Of a stretch of 64,000 bases of DNA, positions 27,509 through 37,655 are shown piece after piece. The notes beneath the pieces are model-generated. The model made no database searches and had not been told where the DNA came from. It saw nothing but the letters and a program-made list of their open reading frames with translations. The stretch is taken from the NCBI GenBank assembly GCA_028284865.1, contig JANQQV010000024.1, positions 1 through 64,000 of the forward strand. Reading direction: 5' to 3'. The stretch's first letter is position 1. The number at the start of each line of letters is the position of its first letter. The DNA comes from Rhodothermales bacterium (GTDB lineage: Bacteria; Bacteroidota; Rhodothermia; Rhodothermales; UBA10348). The position numbers and the translations under genes were made by a program.

Positions 27509-29326
27509 TTACTGGACCACCAGGAGCTTCGACTCAGCTTGCGAGCGGATCACATAGACGCCGGGCGTGAGCGCAGAAATGTCGATGTGTCCCGTCACGC
27601 CTTGTGCCACGCGTCGGCCAAGAATGTCGAAGATGTCTGCAGATTCGCCTTGAATGGTGACGTGATCCAGCGCGGGGTTGGGGTATACTGTGAGCGTAGA
27701 CGTCGGTAAGGGCCTTGCGCGCTCGGTGGAAACGTCGGTTGGATCAACAAAAGCTTCTGAAGACGCACGACGGTTCAATAACGCAATCATGGGCCCGGCC
27801 ACGACGTTGCGCGCGTCTGCTGTTTCCGGGGTTCGGATGGTGAAGGTGAAGGGGCCTTTCTGCAGGAAGGTGGATCGATGATGCACCCAGCGTGAGGGGC
27901 CCCCGCCCAAGCGTTGATCCACGACACCATGCGCCGGAATGCTGGAGAACTCGATCAATTCGGCGTTGTCCGAGACCATGGGCACCGTATCCGGGATCCA
28001 CATGTAGATATCGTAGGTCCCGGCCGTGGGCGCACTGCCTTCCCAGATGGCCTCCGATCCGCTGCCGTGAAGGGCAGTGTACACGCTGCTTTCCTCTGGG
28101 CCGATGGATCCACGGTTTTCCCAGGTGCCTGCCGTTGGCGTGGGCAGCAGAACAGGCGCTGCAGGTCTCCAGATTCCGGATCGGCCGGGAAGTTGTACGG
28201 GTTCGTTGTACCACGTCTTCTGCAGTTCGAGTGCCAGCCAGTTGTTCTGTTCGCCGAGGCCTTCAAAGAAGAAGAATGATTCGCCATGCAAGTCCAGCCC
28301 GCGGTGGACATCCATCATGGCCGTTACCCGATCCCATTCGACCAGATCGCTGCCAGCCTTGATGAGCAGCCCCGGATAGAGAGAAGATCGCTGGTCGGGA
28401 GGGATGTAGCCGATGAAGTCCCCCGGGACCGTACCCACCATGTTGTGGACCAACGAGCGATAGGCATCGATCGAACGGGGTGGCGGTGGATAGAGCTGTG
28501 GATGAACAATGTCGGCCACGCCGGCCGCGATCCAGGCAGGCCAGTCCTGTAGATAGTTGTCCCGGCTCCATGGCCATGCAGACGGTGAGAATACGACCTG
28601 CAGATCCGAATCGATGTTTTTGACATGCTCGTGGATCGTTCCGGCGAAAGCGGTCAGTTTGTCCGCACGCCACTGTACCCAGGCTGCGTCCCGCTCATCC
28701 GAAGGGGGATCCGTTCCACCATGTTCGCTACGATAGATCTGCTGGACCACGTCCGAATAGCCACCTTCGACGGGCATGGCTGGAAGGCGATCATCACCCT
28801 GGATCCCGTCGACATCATAGGCCAGGATTTCCGTCATCAGGTCCAGGATGAACTGCTGAACGTCGGGATGCAGGCCGCTCATCCAAAAGAAGCCGTTGCG
28901 CTCCACCTTTTGGCCGATGAACGTTCGGGCGGCCCATTCCGGGCGCGCTGCGAGCAGCGCGCCCCCATCCTGACCGAAACTCGAAGCGAACCCGTACTCC
29001 ATCCATGGTATGACCTCCAACCCGAAGCGATGCGCTTCAATGATCACCTCTTGGAGGACGTCGCGGTCACCAATGGCCGGATCGCGATCAATTCCGATGA
29101 CCGATTCGAGTGTTGCCGAGGGGTAGAGGGTGTATCCGCCATTCCAGACCACCGGGTAGACCACGTTGAATCCGTTCTCTGCCAGGAAGCGCATTCCGGC
29201 CTCGATGTTGTCACGGCTTGCCAGCACTTCCGAGTCGACATCCGTCAGCCAGACGCCTCGAACCTCCTGCGCGTGTGTGGCTGGAACAAGCAGGAGCGCC
29301 AGAATGAGGGTTTTCAGCCGAGTCAT
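27509..29326 (-). CDS. Secreted glycoside-hydrolase-like protein (GHL10/DUF187 type) with T9SS tail
   Basis: This 605-residue protein has a signal peptide (MTRLKTLILALLLVPATHA). A GHL10-type TIM-barrel domain covers about residues 20-370, starting EVRGVWLTDVDSEVL and containing VDGIQGDDRLP and ADIVHPQLYPP. A beta-rich middle module (about 385-515) follows, resembling the carbohydrate-binding golvesin/xly type (DIYMWIPDT, VHHRSTFLQKGPF). The tail is a type A T9SS sorting domain (VYPNPALDHVTI ... LTPGVYVIR). Relatives include YngK-like glycoside hydrolases; the polysaccharide cleaved is unknown. It converges on the CNNM gene with 10 bp between stops. Confidence 0.88.
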   Translation of the reverse strand: MTRLKTLILALLLVPATHAQEVRGVWLTDVDSEVLASRDNIEAGMRFLAENGFNVVYPVVWNGGYTLYPSATLESVIGIDRDPAIGDRDVLQEVIIEAHRFGLEVIPWMEYGFASSFGQDGGALLAARPEWAARTFIGQKVERNGFFWMSGLHPDVQQFILDLMTEILAYDVDGIQGDDRLPAMPVEGGYSDVVQQIYRSEHGGTDPPSDERDAAWVQWRADKLTAFAGTIHEHVKNIDSDLQVVFSPSAWPWSRDNYLQDWPAWIAAGVADIVHPQLYPPPPRSIDAYRSLVHNMVGTVPGDFIGYIPPDQRSSLYPGLLIKAGSDLVEWDRVTAMMDVHRGLDLHGESFFFFEGLGEQNNWLALELQKTWYNEPVQLPGRSGIWRPAAPVLLPTPTAGTWENRGSIGPEESSVYTALHGSGSEAIWEGSAPTAGTYDIYMWIPDTVPMVSDNAELIEFSSIPAHGVVDQRLGGGPSRWVHHRSTFLQKGPFTFTIRTPETADARNVVAGPMIALLNRRASSEAFVDPTDVSTERARPLPTSTLTVYPNPALDHVTIQGESADIFDILGRRVAQGVTGHIDISALTPGVYVIRSQAESKLLVVQ

Positions 29327-29460
29327 GGAGAAGGGAAGCCGTTGGTCGCGTGTGGAAGCCGTTCAGCGCAAGTTCGCCCACAATCGGGTAATGATGCAGG
29401 GGCAAGACGCTCTGACCCCTGAAGGCGCTTCGTTTCCTCACTCATCCATCCCCCGTAACC

Positions 29461-30252
29461 ATGAAATTTCTTACTTCTCTCGGCGGCCCACTGCTTGCCC
29501 TATTCGTCTTTTTCGCCGGATTCGCGCCGCAGGCCGACGCGCGTCAGAGCCACGACACCATCGTCGACATAGCAGCCGGCGCTGACCAGTTCAGCACGCT
29601 CGTGGCCGCTGTAAAGGCTGCTGACCTTGTCGACACGCTGAATGGAGACGGACCGTTCACCGTGTTTGCCCCAACCAATGACGCCTTCGCGGCCCTGCCA
29701 GCCGGCACGGTCGAAGAGCTGCTCAAGCCTGAGAACCGAGATCAGCTGGTCGCCATCCTTACCTACCACGTCGTTCCCGGTCGCATTGCTGCGTCGGATC
29801 TGCTCAGCACGACCAGCGCCGCGACGGTAAACGGTCAGTCTGTGCCTGTGGGTCTTCGCGTTGGTGATGCCAACGTGATTGCCACCGACATCGAAGCCAG
29901 CAATGGCATCATCCACGTCATCGACAGTGTCCTGCTTCCACCAGCAGCAGGTGATGCGTCGACGCGTGCCATGCGCATGATCGATGGTGCTATCCAGCGC
30001 GGCGCGCCGCTGTTCAACAACGGCCAGCCTGCTGCCTGCGCAGCGGTCTACGAAGTGGCTGCCAGCGCTATCCTCATGTACGAAGACGATCTCCCACGGG
30101 AGGCCCGCATGGCATTGACCCGTGCCATGCGCGAGTCATCGCGGATGCAAGACGCCGAGGACCGCGCTTGGGCAATGCGTCGCGGCCTGGATCGCGCAGC
30201 GATGGCCCTCGCTGGCCCGGTTGCCAGCGGAGCGTCATTGGACTCGCACTGA
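29461..30252 (+). CDS. Secreted fasciclin (FAS1) domain protein with extra C-terminal helical domain
   Basis: This 263-residue protein has a signal peptide ending near ADA, a FAS1 domain at about residues 33-160 with the motifs [17 protein letters not shown] and [10 protein letters not shown] and the closing [12 protein letters not shown], and an additional 100-residue region. This region starts after PPAAGD and holds [22 protein letters not shown], followed by charged helices to the C-terminus. FAS1 domains mediate adhesion or protein contact. The C-terminal part is not FAS1 and I recall similar segments (G-x-P-x-x-N-x-G with a Cys and IYE/VYE) in other secreted proteins, so it may be a separate domain. 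A terminator follows. Confidence 0.88.
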   Translation: MKFLTSLGGPLLALFVFFAGFAPQADARQSHDTIVDIAAGADQFSTLVAAVKAADLVDTLNGDGPFTVFAPTNDAFAALPAGTVEELLKPENRDQLVAILTYHVVPGRIAASDLLSTTSAATVNGQSVPVGLRVGDANVIATDIEASNGIIHVIDSVLLPPAAGDASTRAMRMIDGAIQRGAPLFNNGQPAACAAVYEVAASAILMYEDDLPREARMALTRAMRESSRMQDAEDRAWAMRRGLDRAAMALAGPVASGASLDSH

Positions 30253-30275
30253 TTGCGACCATCCGAATTGACGTG

Positions 30276-30310
30276 CGGGGAGTCCGAGCGTGGCTCGGGC
30301 TCCCCGTTTT
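30276..30310 (+). terminator. Intrinsic terminator after the FAS1 gene
   Basis: A 14-bp stem (CGGGGAGTCCGAGC paired with its complement, one G-U pair) with a 3-base loop is followed by TTTT, 24 bp after the FAS1 stop. Confidence 0.88.
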
Positions 30311-30495
30311 CGTTTGTATGGCCTGGATCGCCTCAACAATAGTCGTCCATGAATAAAGGCCAGGAAGGCTCGCCCAAGGCAAATCGGGTCCGGGTACGAG
30401 GAATGAGATGGATCGAAGACGTTTGGCATCCGTAGGAGAGCGCGGTTCCAAGGGACCCAATCGACTACCCAACCCGCTCTTTTGCCAAACTGTCA

Positions 30496-32853
30496 ATGCC
30501 GATTCTCTACCGCGCCGGTTTGATCGCACTCCTCATCGCAGGACTATCCCTCGAATCGAACGCCCAACGCTACAGCGGCATCTCGCACGATACGGACGTC
30601 AAGATCCCGCGGATCGAAAACGGAACGGCCATGATCGACGGTGTCATGACCGACGACGTGTGGTCGCAAGCGGCCATTCTTGCTGACTTTTCCCAGTATC
30701 AACCCGTCGATGGTCGTCCGGCAGCCAATCCCACAGAGGTCTATGTCTGGTACGCGGCCGATGCCATCTATTTCGGTATCAAAGCCACCGAGTTGGGTGG
30801 TGATGTCGTACGCGCGACCCAGGCGAATCGGGACAACATCGCCTCTGAGGATCACGTCCAGATCCTGCTCGACACCGAAAACTCAAATCGGATCGGGTAT
30901 CTCTTCGGAGTAAACCCGTTTGGTGTGCAACAGGACGGCACGCGTTCTGATCAATTCGGAGGCGGTGCAGGCGGACGGTCTGCGACAGGTGGCGGCTCGC
31001 GCAACATCAGCCCACTCGACGGCAGTGTTGACTTGAATCCGGACTACAGTTGGGATTCGGCAGGACGACTGACTGACACCGGCTACGAGGTCGAGATCCG
31101 CATCCCCTTCAAGAGCCTGCGATACCAGGACTCGGATGTCCAGGATTGGGGGATTCACGTGCTGCGACGCGTCCAGCACTCCGGTTTTCAGGACACCTGG
31201 GCACCCGCCATCCGGGCAAACGCATCGTTCTTGGGACAGTCCGGTACCCTGACGGGCCTCCGCGACATGGAGCGCGGTCTGGTTCTGGACGTGACGCCCA
31301 CGGTGACGAGCGCCCTCGCCGGTGCAGAAGACATCGATGGCGACTGGGCCTATTCAGATGACACGCAGTTTGGCGCCGATGTCAAATGGGGGATTCGCCA
31401 GAATCTGGTGTTGAACGGAACGGTGAATCCGGACTTTTCCCAGGTGGAAGCCGATGTCGGTCAGGTAGTCCTGAATGAGCGTTTCGCGCTCTTCTTCCCG
31501 GACAAGCGCCCGTTCTTTCTCGAGGGCCTTGAGTTGTTCGATACCCCGGGACAGATGATCTACACCCGTCGAATTGTAGCTCCGATTGCGGGAGCGAAGG
31601 TGACGGGCAAGGTGGGCAAACTGAATGTGGCCACCATTCTGGCGGCTGACGATGAGGAATACTCGGCCTCCGGTTCGGACAATCCGTTATTCGGCGTGGC
31701 TCGTATCCGCAGGGACCTGAAGGACAACAACACGGTCGGCGCGGTCTTGACGACGCGCGAGGATGGAAATCAGTACTCCCGCCTCCTGGGTGCCGACGGG
31801 CGATTCTACCACGGTCAACGATATTTCGTCGAAGGCCAGGTGGTCGGCTCGTGGACAGACGCAGGTCAGGGATCGGTCAGTGGATCCTTCTCCAATATCC
31901 AGTGGGATCGGACGGGCCGGCGTTGGGGATTCAACTATGGCGTGAATACGGTGTCGCCTGACTTCCAGGCCGCAGCCGGCTTTGTGAACAGGACAGGTAT
32001 CGTGGATGCCCACGCATTCAATCGACTATCCTTTTACGGGGAGGAAGGAGTGTTGGTGGAGACCATTGGTGGATTCACCGGCATCACCCGGATCTGGAAT
32101 TACGATGACACGAGCGCCGGTCCGATCGAGGGCGGCGAATCCGTATTCCCGAGTGCCACTCTGAGAGGAGGTTGGAATATCAGTGGCTCCCTGAACCGGA
32201 ATTTCTTCACCTATCTGCCTGAGGACTACGCTTCGTATGACGTAGTCAGTTCGCCAACGGCCGCCTTTTCGGAGGTCTTCGAGATCCCCGAGCAGGAAAC
32301 GAATCAGTTCAGCGGATCCATTGGCGTGACTACGCCGACCTTCCGGCTCTTTACGCTTTCGCTTTCGACATCCCGAGGCCAGACCCCCATTTTTGCCGAG
32401 GCCTCACAAGGCAACAGCACCAGCTACAGTGTGGTCCTGGATGCCCGTCCGACTTCATCGATCCGGGCCTCGTTCCAGATGCAGCACTACACGTTGCGTC
32501 GCGACCTCGATGACTCGCAATTCTCCAAGGAGATCATTCCGCGTTTGAAGGTGGAGTATCAGCTGACCCCTGACATCTTCTTCCGGGTGATTGGTCAGTA
32601 CGCGGCACGCGAGCGCTCCGCGCTCAAGGATCGGGAAGGCAATTTGATCCGGATCAATGGCGACCTCACGTCTGACTCGGAATCGAACAGCTTGCGCACC
32701 GATTGGCTGTTCAGCTATCGCCCCAACCCGGGAACGCTTCTGTATCTCGGGTATGGATCAACCATGGAAGACGCGGGCCAGAAGCGATTCGAGGACCTGC
32801 GACGGCTCAACGACGGCTTCTTCCTGAAGCTGAGCTACTTATTCCGGGTGTGA
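30496..32853 (+). CDS. DUF5916 outer-membrane protein with CBM9-like N-terminus
   Basis: This 785-residue protein has a signal peptide, then a CBM9-like sugar-binding domain (about residues 35-220, with IDGVMTDDVWSQAA and AIYFGIKATE), then a long DUF5916 region predicted to form an outer-membrane beta barrel. Typical DUF5916 stretches include NPDFSQVEADVGQVVLNERF and FFPDKRPFFLEG. The protein ends in LSYLFRV, a terminal beta strand as expected for an outer-membrane barrel. Such proteins are frequent in Bacteroidota and are thought to bind or import glycans or peptides; function is unproven. The ATG at 30496 begins the signal peptide. It converges on the permease gene with 6 bp between stops. 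Confidence 0.88.
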   Translation: MPILYRAGLIALLIAGLSLESNAQRYSGISHDTDVKIPRIENGTAMIDGVMTDDVWSQAAILADFSQYQPVDGRPAANPTEVYVWYAADAIYFGIKATELGGDVVRATQANRDNIASEDHVQILLDTENSNRIGYLFGVNPFGVQQDGTRSDQFGGGAGGRSATGGGSRNISPLDGSVDLNPDYSWDSAGRLTDTGYEVEIRIPFKSLRYQDSDVQDWGIHVLRRVQHSGFQDTWAPAIRANASFLGQSGTLTGLRDMERGLVLDVTPTVTSALAGAEDIDGDWAYSDDTQFGADVKWGIRQNLVLNGTVNPDFSQVEADVGQVVLNERFALFFPDKRPFFLEGLELFDTPGQMIYTRRIVAPIAGAKVTGKVGKLNVATILAADDEEYSASGSDNPLFGVARIRRDLKDNNTVGAVLTTREDGNQYSRLLGADGRFYHGQRYFVEGQVVGSWTDAGQGSVSGSFSNIQWDRTGRRWGFNYGVNTVSPDFQAAAGFVNRTGIVDAHAFNRLSFYGEEGVLVETIGGFTGITRIWNYDDTSAGPIEGGESVFPSATLRGGWNISGSLNRNFFTYLPEDYASYDVVSSPTAAFSEVFEIPEQETNQFSGSIGVTTPTFRLFTLSLSTSRGQTPIFAEASQGNSTSYSVVLDARPTSSIRASFQMQHYTLRRDLDDSQFSKEIIPRLKVEYQLTPDIFFRVIGQYAARERSALKDREGNLIRINGDLTSDSESNSLRTDWLFSYRPNPGTLLYLGYGSTMEDAGQKRFEDLRRLNDGFFLKLSYLFRV

Positions 32854-32859
32854 TAGACG

Positions 32860-35307
32860 CTATTCGTAGCGCAGCGTGTCGGCCGGGTTGATGTGCGCGG
32901 CCCGGATCGAATGCACACTCACCGTCCCGATCGCAATTACCAGGGCGGCCAGCGAGGCGAGGATGAACACACCCGGTCCCAACTCGATCTGGAATGCAAA
33001 GGTCTCGAGCCAGCGGGACATGCCCCACCACGCGAGCGGTGCGGCCAGCACGCTGGCGACAATCACCAGGACGGCAAATTCGCGCGATACCAGGCTGGCA
33101 ATTCCGGTGACCGAAGCCCCCATCACCTTCCGGATGCCAATCTCCTTGGTTCGTCGCGTGACGGAGAGTAGTGCCAGCCCGAACAGACCCATGCAGGCAA
33201 TCAGGATAGCCAGCAGTGAGGATGACGTGAGGATCGTCTGCCAGCGCTGCTCAGCGTCATACTGCGCTGCAATGTCATCATCCAGGAAGACGTACTGATA
33301 CGGTTGGCCTGGGCGTACAGCCTGCCAAGTCGCCTCGATACGGTCGAGTGCCTGCTTCACGTCGCTGGGCGCGACCTTGACCAGGATGGCTCCCATGTAG
33401 TTGTAGTATTCCGGGTGCATGTTCATGACAGCCGGCTGCACTTCTTCATGCAGGGAACGATAATGGAAATCCTTCACCACACCGATGATCACGGGCGATT
33501 CTTCGTAGATCCAGCTGAGCCAGTTGGTCAGAGTAGCTCCGACCGGGTTTTCAATACCGAATTCGTCCACCAGCGCCTGGTTGACGACGACTCCGTTTGT
33601 CAGGTCAGAAGGAAAATCGCGAGAGAACCAGCGACCGTCGGCCATTTCCATGCCCATCAGATCGAGGTAATCGTAGTCCACACCAAAGTTGTAGGCGCTG
33701 CGAGTCGCACCGGACGCATCCTGCCACGTGTTGCGGTCACTTCCGCGAGTGAATGAGGAGCCCGTTTTTGCCACGTGGGTGACTTCGGGGTAGGGCAGAA
33801 GCTGGTTACGGAACTGCTCCACCACGCCGTCTGCATCGGCGCGTGAGATGCCGTTGGCCTGAACGGCCACGACGAAGTCGCGGTCGTATCCCAGATCTTT
33901 CTCAAACATGAAATTGAGCTGACGGGTCATGACTACGGTTGCCACAATCAGCGCAATGGAGAACGTGTACTGTAGCACGACCAGCGAGCGCGTCAGCAGA
34001 TTCCTTCGGGACACCGCCTGCTGCCCTTTCAGTACGAGGGCCGGCTGAAAGCGAGACAGCACCACGGCTGGATACCCACCAGCGACAAAGCCCACAATCA
34101 CGATCAGGCCGATCAACGAGAGACCAATCAACACGGGAGAGGCGTTGGCCAGCGAAAGCTCAACGCCGGCCAGCGAGGCAAACCATGGGATCAAACTGAC
34201 GGTCAGAATTGCCCCGAGGGTCAAGGCGATGACCGCCAGCACGGTGGACTCCCCGAAGTACTGCTTCATCAACTGAAAACGGTGGGCTCCCAACACCTTG
34301 CGCACGCCTACTTCGCGGGCCCGACCGGAAGACTGCCCCACGGACAGGGTCATGAAGTTGATGCAGGCGATGACGAGAATGAGTAGTGCCAGTCCTCCCA
34401 GTATCAGCGAATAGGTCGGGTTGTGCTGGGCCATCTCGTATGGAATCCACACCTGAAGATCCGTGTGAAGTTCAGCCAGCGGCTGCAGGCGGAACGCATA
34501 GGCATCTTCGCCCTCCGCCAGACGCTCCGAGCCGCGCAAGGCTTCCACGTAGGGGCCGAAATGCTGCTCCAGGAAGTCACTGGAAGCGGCCTCAACCGTT
34601 TCATTCGTGGCGCCCGGGACCAGAAGGGCGTACGTCGATACGCGGCCTCCCCAGTTGTTACCGCCCAGCTGGAGTCGCTCGTAGTTCTCGAAGTTGATGG
34701 CGGCGTCGTACTGAATGGACGACGTGGTTGGCACATCTTCGGTCACAGCCGCAATCGTGAAGTCGTAAATGTTCTCGCCACTTGTTATCGACACCGTGCG
34801 GCCGACAGCCAGCGCCACATCTTCCTCATCAAAACCAAACAGAGAAACGGCTGAAGAGCGCGTGATCACCATGTTGTCTGGAGAGATGAGGGCATTGTAC
34901 TGATCGCCGGCGATGATCGGGAAATTGAACATCTGGAAGAAGTCATTGTGGACTTCCGCCAGCTGCAACCGGGTCACATCGTCACCCACCTGCAGATTCC
35001 GACGACCTGTTACGTATGGCGTGGCGCGTTCGACCTGAGGAAAGGCGTCCCGAAACGTCTCGGTGAACTCGGGCGTCATCATGGCCTGCACTTCCTGATT
35101 ACCATCCGGGTCTTCCCACTGGAAATACGTCCGGTAAATCTGGTCGGTATTGTCGTGGAAGCGGTCGTAGCTCCAATGATGATGCACAAGCATCATGATC
35201 AGGGCACAGCAGGTCATGCCCAGCGCAAGGCCGGTGACGTTGACGACGGTATACGTCGTATTGCGTCGCAGCGCGCGCAGGGCGACGGTCAAGTAGTTCT
35301 TGAGCAT
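32860..35307 (-). CDS. ABC transporter permease, MacB/FtsX type
   Basis: This 815-residue membrane protein has a duplicated MacB_PCD-FtsX layout: a first membrane helix at about residues 18-42 (NVTGLALGMTCCALIMMLV), a periplasmic domain to about 285, three helices near 290-410, a fourth region near 435-455, a second periplasmic domain to about 680, and three C-terminal helices. The cytoplasmic link GRAREVGVRKVLGA in the first unit and RRTKEIGIRKVMGASV in the second are the FtsX-family loops that contact the ATPase. No ATPase gene is seen next to it. Such orphan permeases are common in Bacteroidota and may export antimicrobials or lipoproteins. Confidence 0.92.
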   Translation of the reverse strand: MLKNYLTVALRALRRNTTYTVVNVTGLALGMTCCALIMMLVHHHWSYDRFHDNTDQIYRTYFQWEDPDGNQEVQAMMTPEFTETFRDAFPQVERATPYVTGRRNLQVGDDVTRLQLAEVHNDFFQMFNFPIIAGDQYNALISPDNMVITRSSAVSLFGFDEEDVALAVGRTVSITSGENIYDFTIAAVTEDVPTTSSIQYDAAINFENYERLQLGGNNWGGRVSTYALLVPGATNETVEAASSDFLEQHFGPYVEALRGSERLAEGEDAYAFRLQPLAELHTDLQVWIPYEMAQHNPTYSLILGGLALLILVIACINFMTLSVGQSSGRAREVGVRKVLGAHRFQLMKQYFGESTVLAVIALTLGAILTVSLIPWFASLAGVELSLANASPVLIGLSLIGLIVIVGFVAGGYPAVVLSRFQPALVLKGQQAVSRRNLLTRSLVVLQYTFSIALIVATVVMTRQLNFMFEKDLGYDRDFVVAVQANGISRADADGVVEQFRNQLLPYPEVTHVAKTGSSFTRGSDRNTWQDASGATRSAYNFGVDYDYLDLMGMEMADGRWFSRDFPSDLTNGVVVNQALVDEFGIENPVGATLTNWLSWIYEESPVIIGVVKDFHYRSLHEEVQPAVMNMHPEYYNYMGAILVKVAPSDVKQALDRIEATWQAVRPGQPYQYVFLDDDIAAQYDAEQRWQTILTSSSLLAILIACMGLFGLALLSVTRRTKEIGIRKVMGASVTGIASLVSREFAVLVIVASVLAAPLAWWGMSRWLETFAFQIELGPGVFILASLAALVIAIGTVSVHSIRAAHINPADTLRYE

Positions 35308-35449
35308 GGAATCGGGGCGGTGATGACGGGAATCAGGGTGCGTCTTCCTGATGGAAGGTGAAACGCCATCGCCCAGAATGCATCAGGGTACAGCGTCTCC
35401 CCGTTGGACCACTCTCAACGGACGATGGTTTGCTTACGGACAGACCGAG

Positions 35450-36979
35450 TCAGGTTGCGTCGCTCAACGATGTCCTGGAAACGCCCAGGATGGCGGAGGC
35501 CGCCGCAGCGAATCCGGCAACCAACCCAAGCTCGATGTACCAGATTTGAATGCCCGGGATCAGCTCCCAAGCGGCAAACACGACGAGTGCCAGCAGGCCA
35601 GCTCCGATCACCCTCGGCCATCCGTACGGCACGGGATAAGGGCCGCGAATCAGTGCCAGCAGCGTCAGTGCCATGACCGCGTAGGCGGCAGACGTAGCCA
35701 GGGCAGCAGCGGCCATGCCATGGATCGGCACCAACCAGGCGTTCAAAATCAACGCCACAGCGCTGCCGGCGAGCGTTGCATGCAGGAAGTACTTGGACAG
35801 CCCGCGAATGTAGGCACCTGCTGAGAAGTGGTAGTACCAACCCTGGAATACATATCCGACCAGGGCGATGGGGATGATCGTCAATCCCAGCCAATAGGAC
35901 TCGGCAATCAGGGTTCGTCCCCCGGGTAGCGGAAAAGCCACGAGCTCGGCCGCAAAGAGTGAGATCCCCAGAAAAGCGGTCAACAGGACGAGATTCAGCA
36001 CGCGGAAGACTCGACCGTATAGTTGCGGGGCGTCGTCATCCTTTTGATGCTGAAGGAAAAAGGGCTGCCAGGCATACCGAAACATCTGGACGAACAGTGC
36101 CATGAGCACCGCCAGCTTGATGATACCGCCATATACCCCGACGATATGGTCGGTGAAGACGCTATCACCGTACTCAAGCGCGCGTTCGTGAAGCTCGGCG
36201 TGGGTTTCCGGCGTCAAGCCATACAGCGTCACAGCCTGCAGCGGCTCCATCAAATCCAGAAAGAAGATGTTGATGCGTTCGGTGATGGCGTACCCGATTC
36301 CACCGGGTACGAAGGGAAGGCCGAACCGCAGCAGCTTGGACCACAATGAGCCATCCGGTCGACCGAATCGCCCGGCGATTGTTGGACTCAATAGACCCAA
36401 CGCGACGCCCGAAGCGACAACATTGGCCATCAGAACGCCACGAACTCCCCAGTCGAGGCCGAAGATGAACCAGATGTTGAGGCCCACATTCACAGCCACG
36501 TTCACCAGGCGTATGCCCGCGAATACCCACGGTTTGTTGCGCAGCCGCAGGTCGGCATAGGGCACAATGGCCAGGGCATCCAGCAGCAGGACCCAGCCTC
36601 CGAGCATCAACAGGTCCGCGTATCGCACGTCAAGCTGGATGAGACGGGAGATGGGCTCCGGAATCAACCAGATCAAGGTGCTGATCAACAATCCCACAAG
36701 ACTGATGGACACCACAGCTGTTCCGAACGCCCGACTTCGCCCGTTTCCTTCCTGCCGATCCGTCGCGAACTTCAGATAAGACGACTCCATCCCGTGCTGA
36801 TACAGGATGTTGAAGAAGATGAACGCGGCGTACAGGATGGCAATGGGCTGGTAGACATCCGGATCAAAGACCTGCGAGTAGACCGGGAAGAGCAGGAAAT
36901 TGATCAGCCGTCCAACGACCGACGAGATGCCGTAGACCGCGGTTTCCGAGGCCAATCGTCCTATGCGGGATCCAGCCAT
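35450..36979 (-). CDS. Polysaccharide/lipid-linked sugar flippase (Wzx/MATE-like, MOP superfamily)
   Basis: This 509-residue protein has about 12-14 membrane segments. The N-terminus LASETAVYGISSVVGRLINFLL with FPVYSQVF is the typical start of the polysaccharide biosynthesis flippase family, and the pattern of paired helices continues to the C-terminus. Such proteins move undecaprenyl-linked sugars across the inner membrane for O-antigen, capsule or similar glycans. No glycosyltransferase gene is beside it here. Its ATG shares a base with the stop of the upstream aroQ gene (TGATG), so translation is coupled. The C-terminus is long and hydrophobic with no additional domain. Confidence 0.88.
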   Translation of the reverse strand: MAGSRIGRLASETAVYGISSVVGRLINFLLFPVYSQVFDPDVYQPIAILYAAFIFFNILYQHGMESSYLKFATDRQEGNGRSRAFGTAVVSISLVGLLISTLIWLIPEPISRLIQLDVRYADLLMLGGWVLLLDALAIVPYADLRLRNKPWVFAGIRLVNVAVNVGLNIWFIFGLDWGVRGVLMANVVASGVALGLLSPTIAGRFGRPDGSLWSKLLRFGLPFVPGGIGYAITERINIFFLDLMEPLQAVTLYGLTPETHAELHERALEYGDSVFTDHIVGVYGGIIKLAVLMALFVQMFRYAWQPFFLQHQKDDDAPQLYGRVFRVLNLVLLTAFLGISLFAAELVAFPLPGGRTLIAESYWLGLTIIPIALVGYVFQGWYYHFSAGAYIRGLSKYFLHATLAGSAVALILNAWLVPIHGMAAAALATSAAYAVMALTLLALIRGPYPVPYGWPRVIGAGLLALVVFAAWELIPGIQIWYIELGLVAGFAAAASAILGVSRTSLSDAT

Positions 36980-37401
36980 CAGGCGGAGGCGCGGGACAGG
37001 AAGTACCGGACAGCCAGCGCGTACCCTTCGAGGCCCAGCCCGCTGATCGAGCCGACGCAGACACCGGCCGTGAGCGACTGGTGGCGGAAGGCCTCCCGGG
37101 CATGGATGTTGGAGATGTGGACTTCCACGACAGGCGTTTCAATCGAAGCGATGCCATCGCGAAGTGCGACAGACGTGTGGGTGAAGCCCGCCCCATTCAG
37201 AATGATGCCATCCACGTCGGCTTTCTGGAGCGCGTCGATCAGATCTCCTTCCTGGTTGCTCTGATAGAAGGAAAACGTCACTTCCTGGAATTGGGCGGCG
37301 AGATCCTGCTCGAGATCTTCCAGCGTGGTGTGCCCATAAATCTCGGGCTCACGCTTGCCGAGCATGTTCAGATTCGGGCCGTTGATAACGAGTATTCGCA
37401 C
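36979..37401 (-). CDS. aroQ: 3-dehydroquinate dehydratase, type II
   Basis: This 140-residue enzyme is the type II (non-Schiff base) dehydroquinase of the shikimate pathway and forms a dodecamer in other species. The N-terminal ILVINGPNLNMLGKREPEIYG contains the active-site lead and the catalytic tyrosine. The later motifs NGAGFTHTSVALRD and VVEVHISNIHAREAFRHQS hold the catalytic histidine and substrate contacts. The length is standard. Its stop overlaps the ATG of the flippase gene, an odd pairing of function. It has no upstream neighbour on this strand for about 250 bp. Class II DAHP synthase of the same pathway lies elsewhere in the window. Confidence 0.96.
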   Translation of the reverse strand: MRILVINGPNLNMLGKREPEIYGHTTLEDLEQDLAAQFQEVTFSFYQSNQEGDLIDALQKADVDGIILNGAGFTHTSVALRDGIASIETPVVEVHISNIHAREAFRHQSLTAGVCVGSISGLGLEGYALAVRYFLSRASA

Positions 37402-37531
37402 AGGTCTGGAATGCAGATTGGGGGCGCAAGCCCCAAAATAGGCCTGTACTGCTGGGATATGAAATGGATGCAGAGCGCAGGGTGCACCGGTGGTCCTGTC
37501 GTAGTTTCAGATCAATTTCACGGCAATTCGC

Positions 37532-37560
37532 CCTGATAAACCTGATCAAACCTGATCAGG
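37532..37560. promoter_or_regulatory. Tandem CCTGAT(C)AAA repeats, probable operator
   Basis: Three adjoining units CCTGATAAA, CCTGATCAAA and CCTGATCAGG (the last a palindrome) are spaced 9-10 bp apart, one turn of the helix. A related TGATCACTGATC stands at 37628-37639, close to the MerR-type gene start. They lie in the intergenic region between aroQ (minus) and the regulator gene (plus), and are likely binding sites for that regulator or another. Confidence 0.6.
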
Positions 37561-37655
37561 TGTGCGTAAAACTGTGCAAATCTATACATTATGGTCAGGC
37601 TTTGCGGGGTACGTATTCCTTGCTATCTGATCACTGATCTGGCATTTCGCGCATC

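Noticed and set aside
28625..29422. A 265-codon plus-strand open frame inside the GHL10-type gene
   Set aside because: Antisense to a gene with signal peptide, conserved domain and T9SS tail; no independent support.
35450..37401. aroQ and the flippase as a shikimate or glycan operon
   Set aside because: They are translationally coupled, but no other pathway gene is adjacent, so I do not infer a functional link.
37532..37560. CCTGATCAAA repeats considered as a short CRISPR or transposon end
   Set aside because: Units are only 9-10 bp and adjoining without spacers, and no Cas or transposase gene is near; an operator is more likely.
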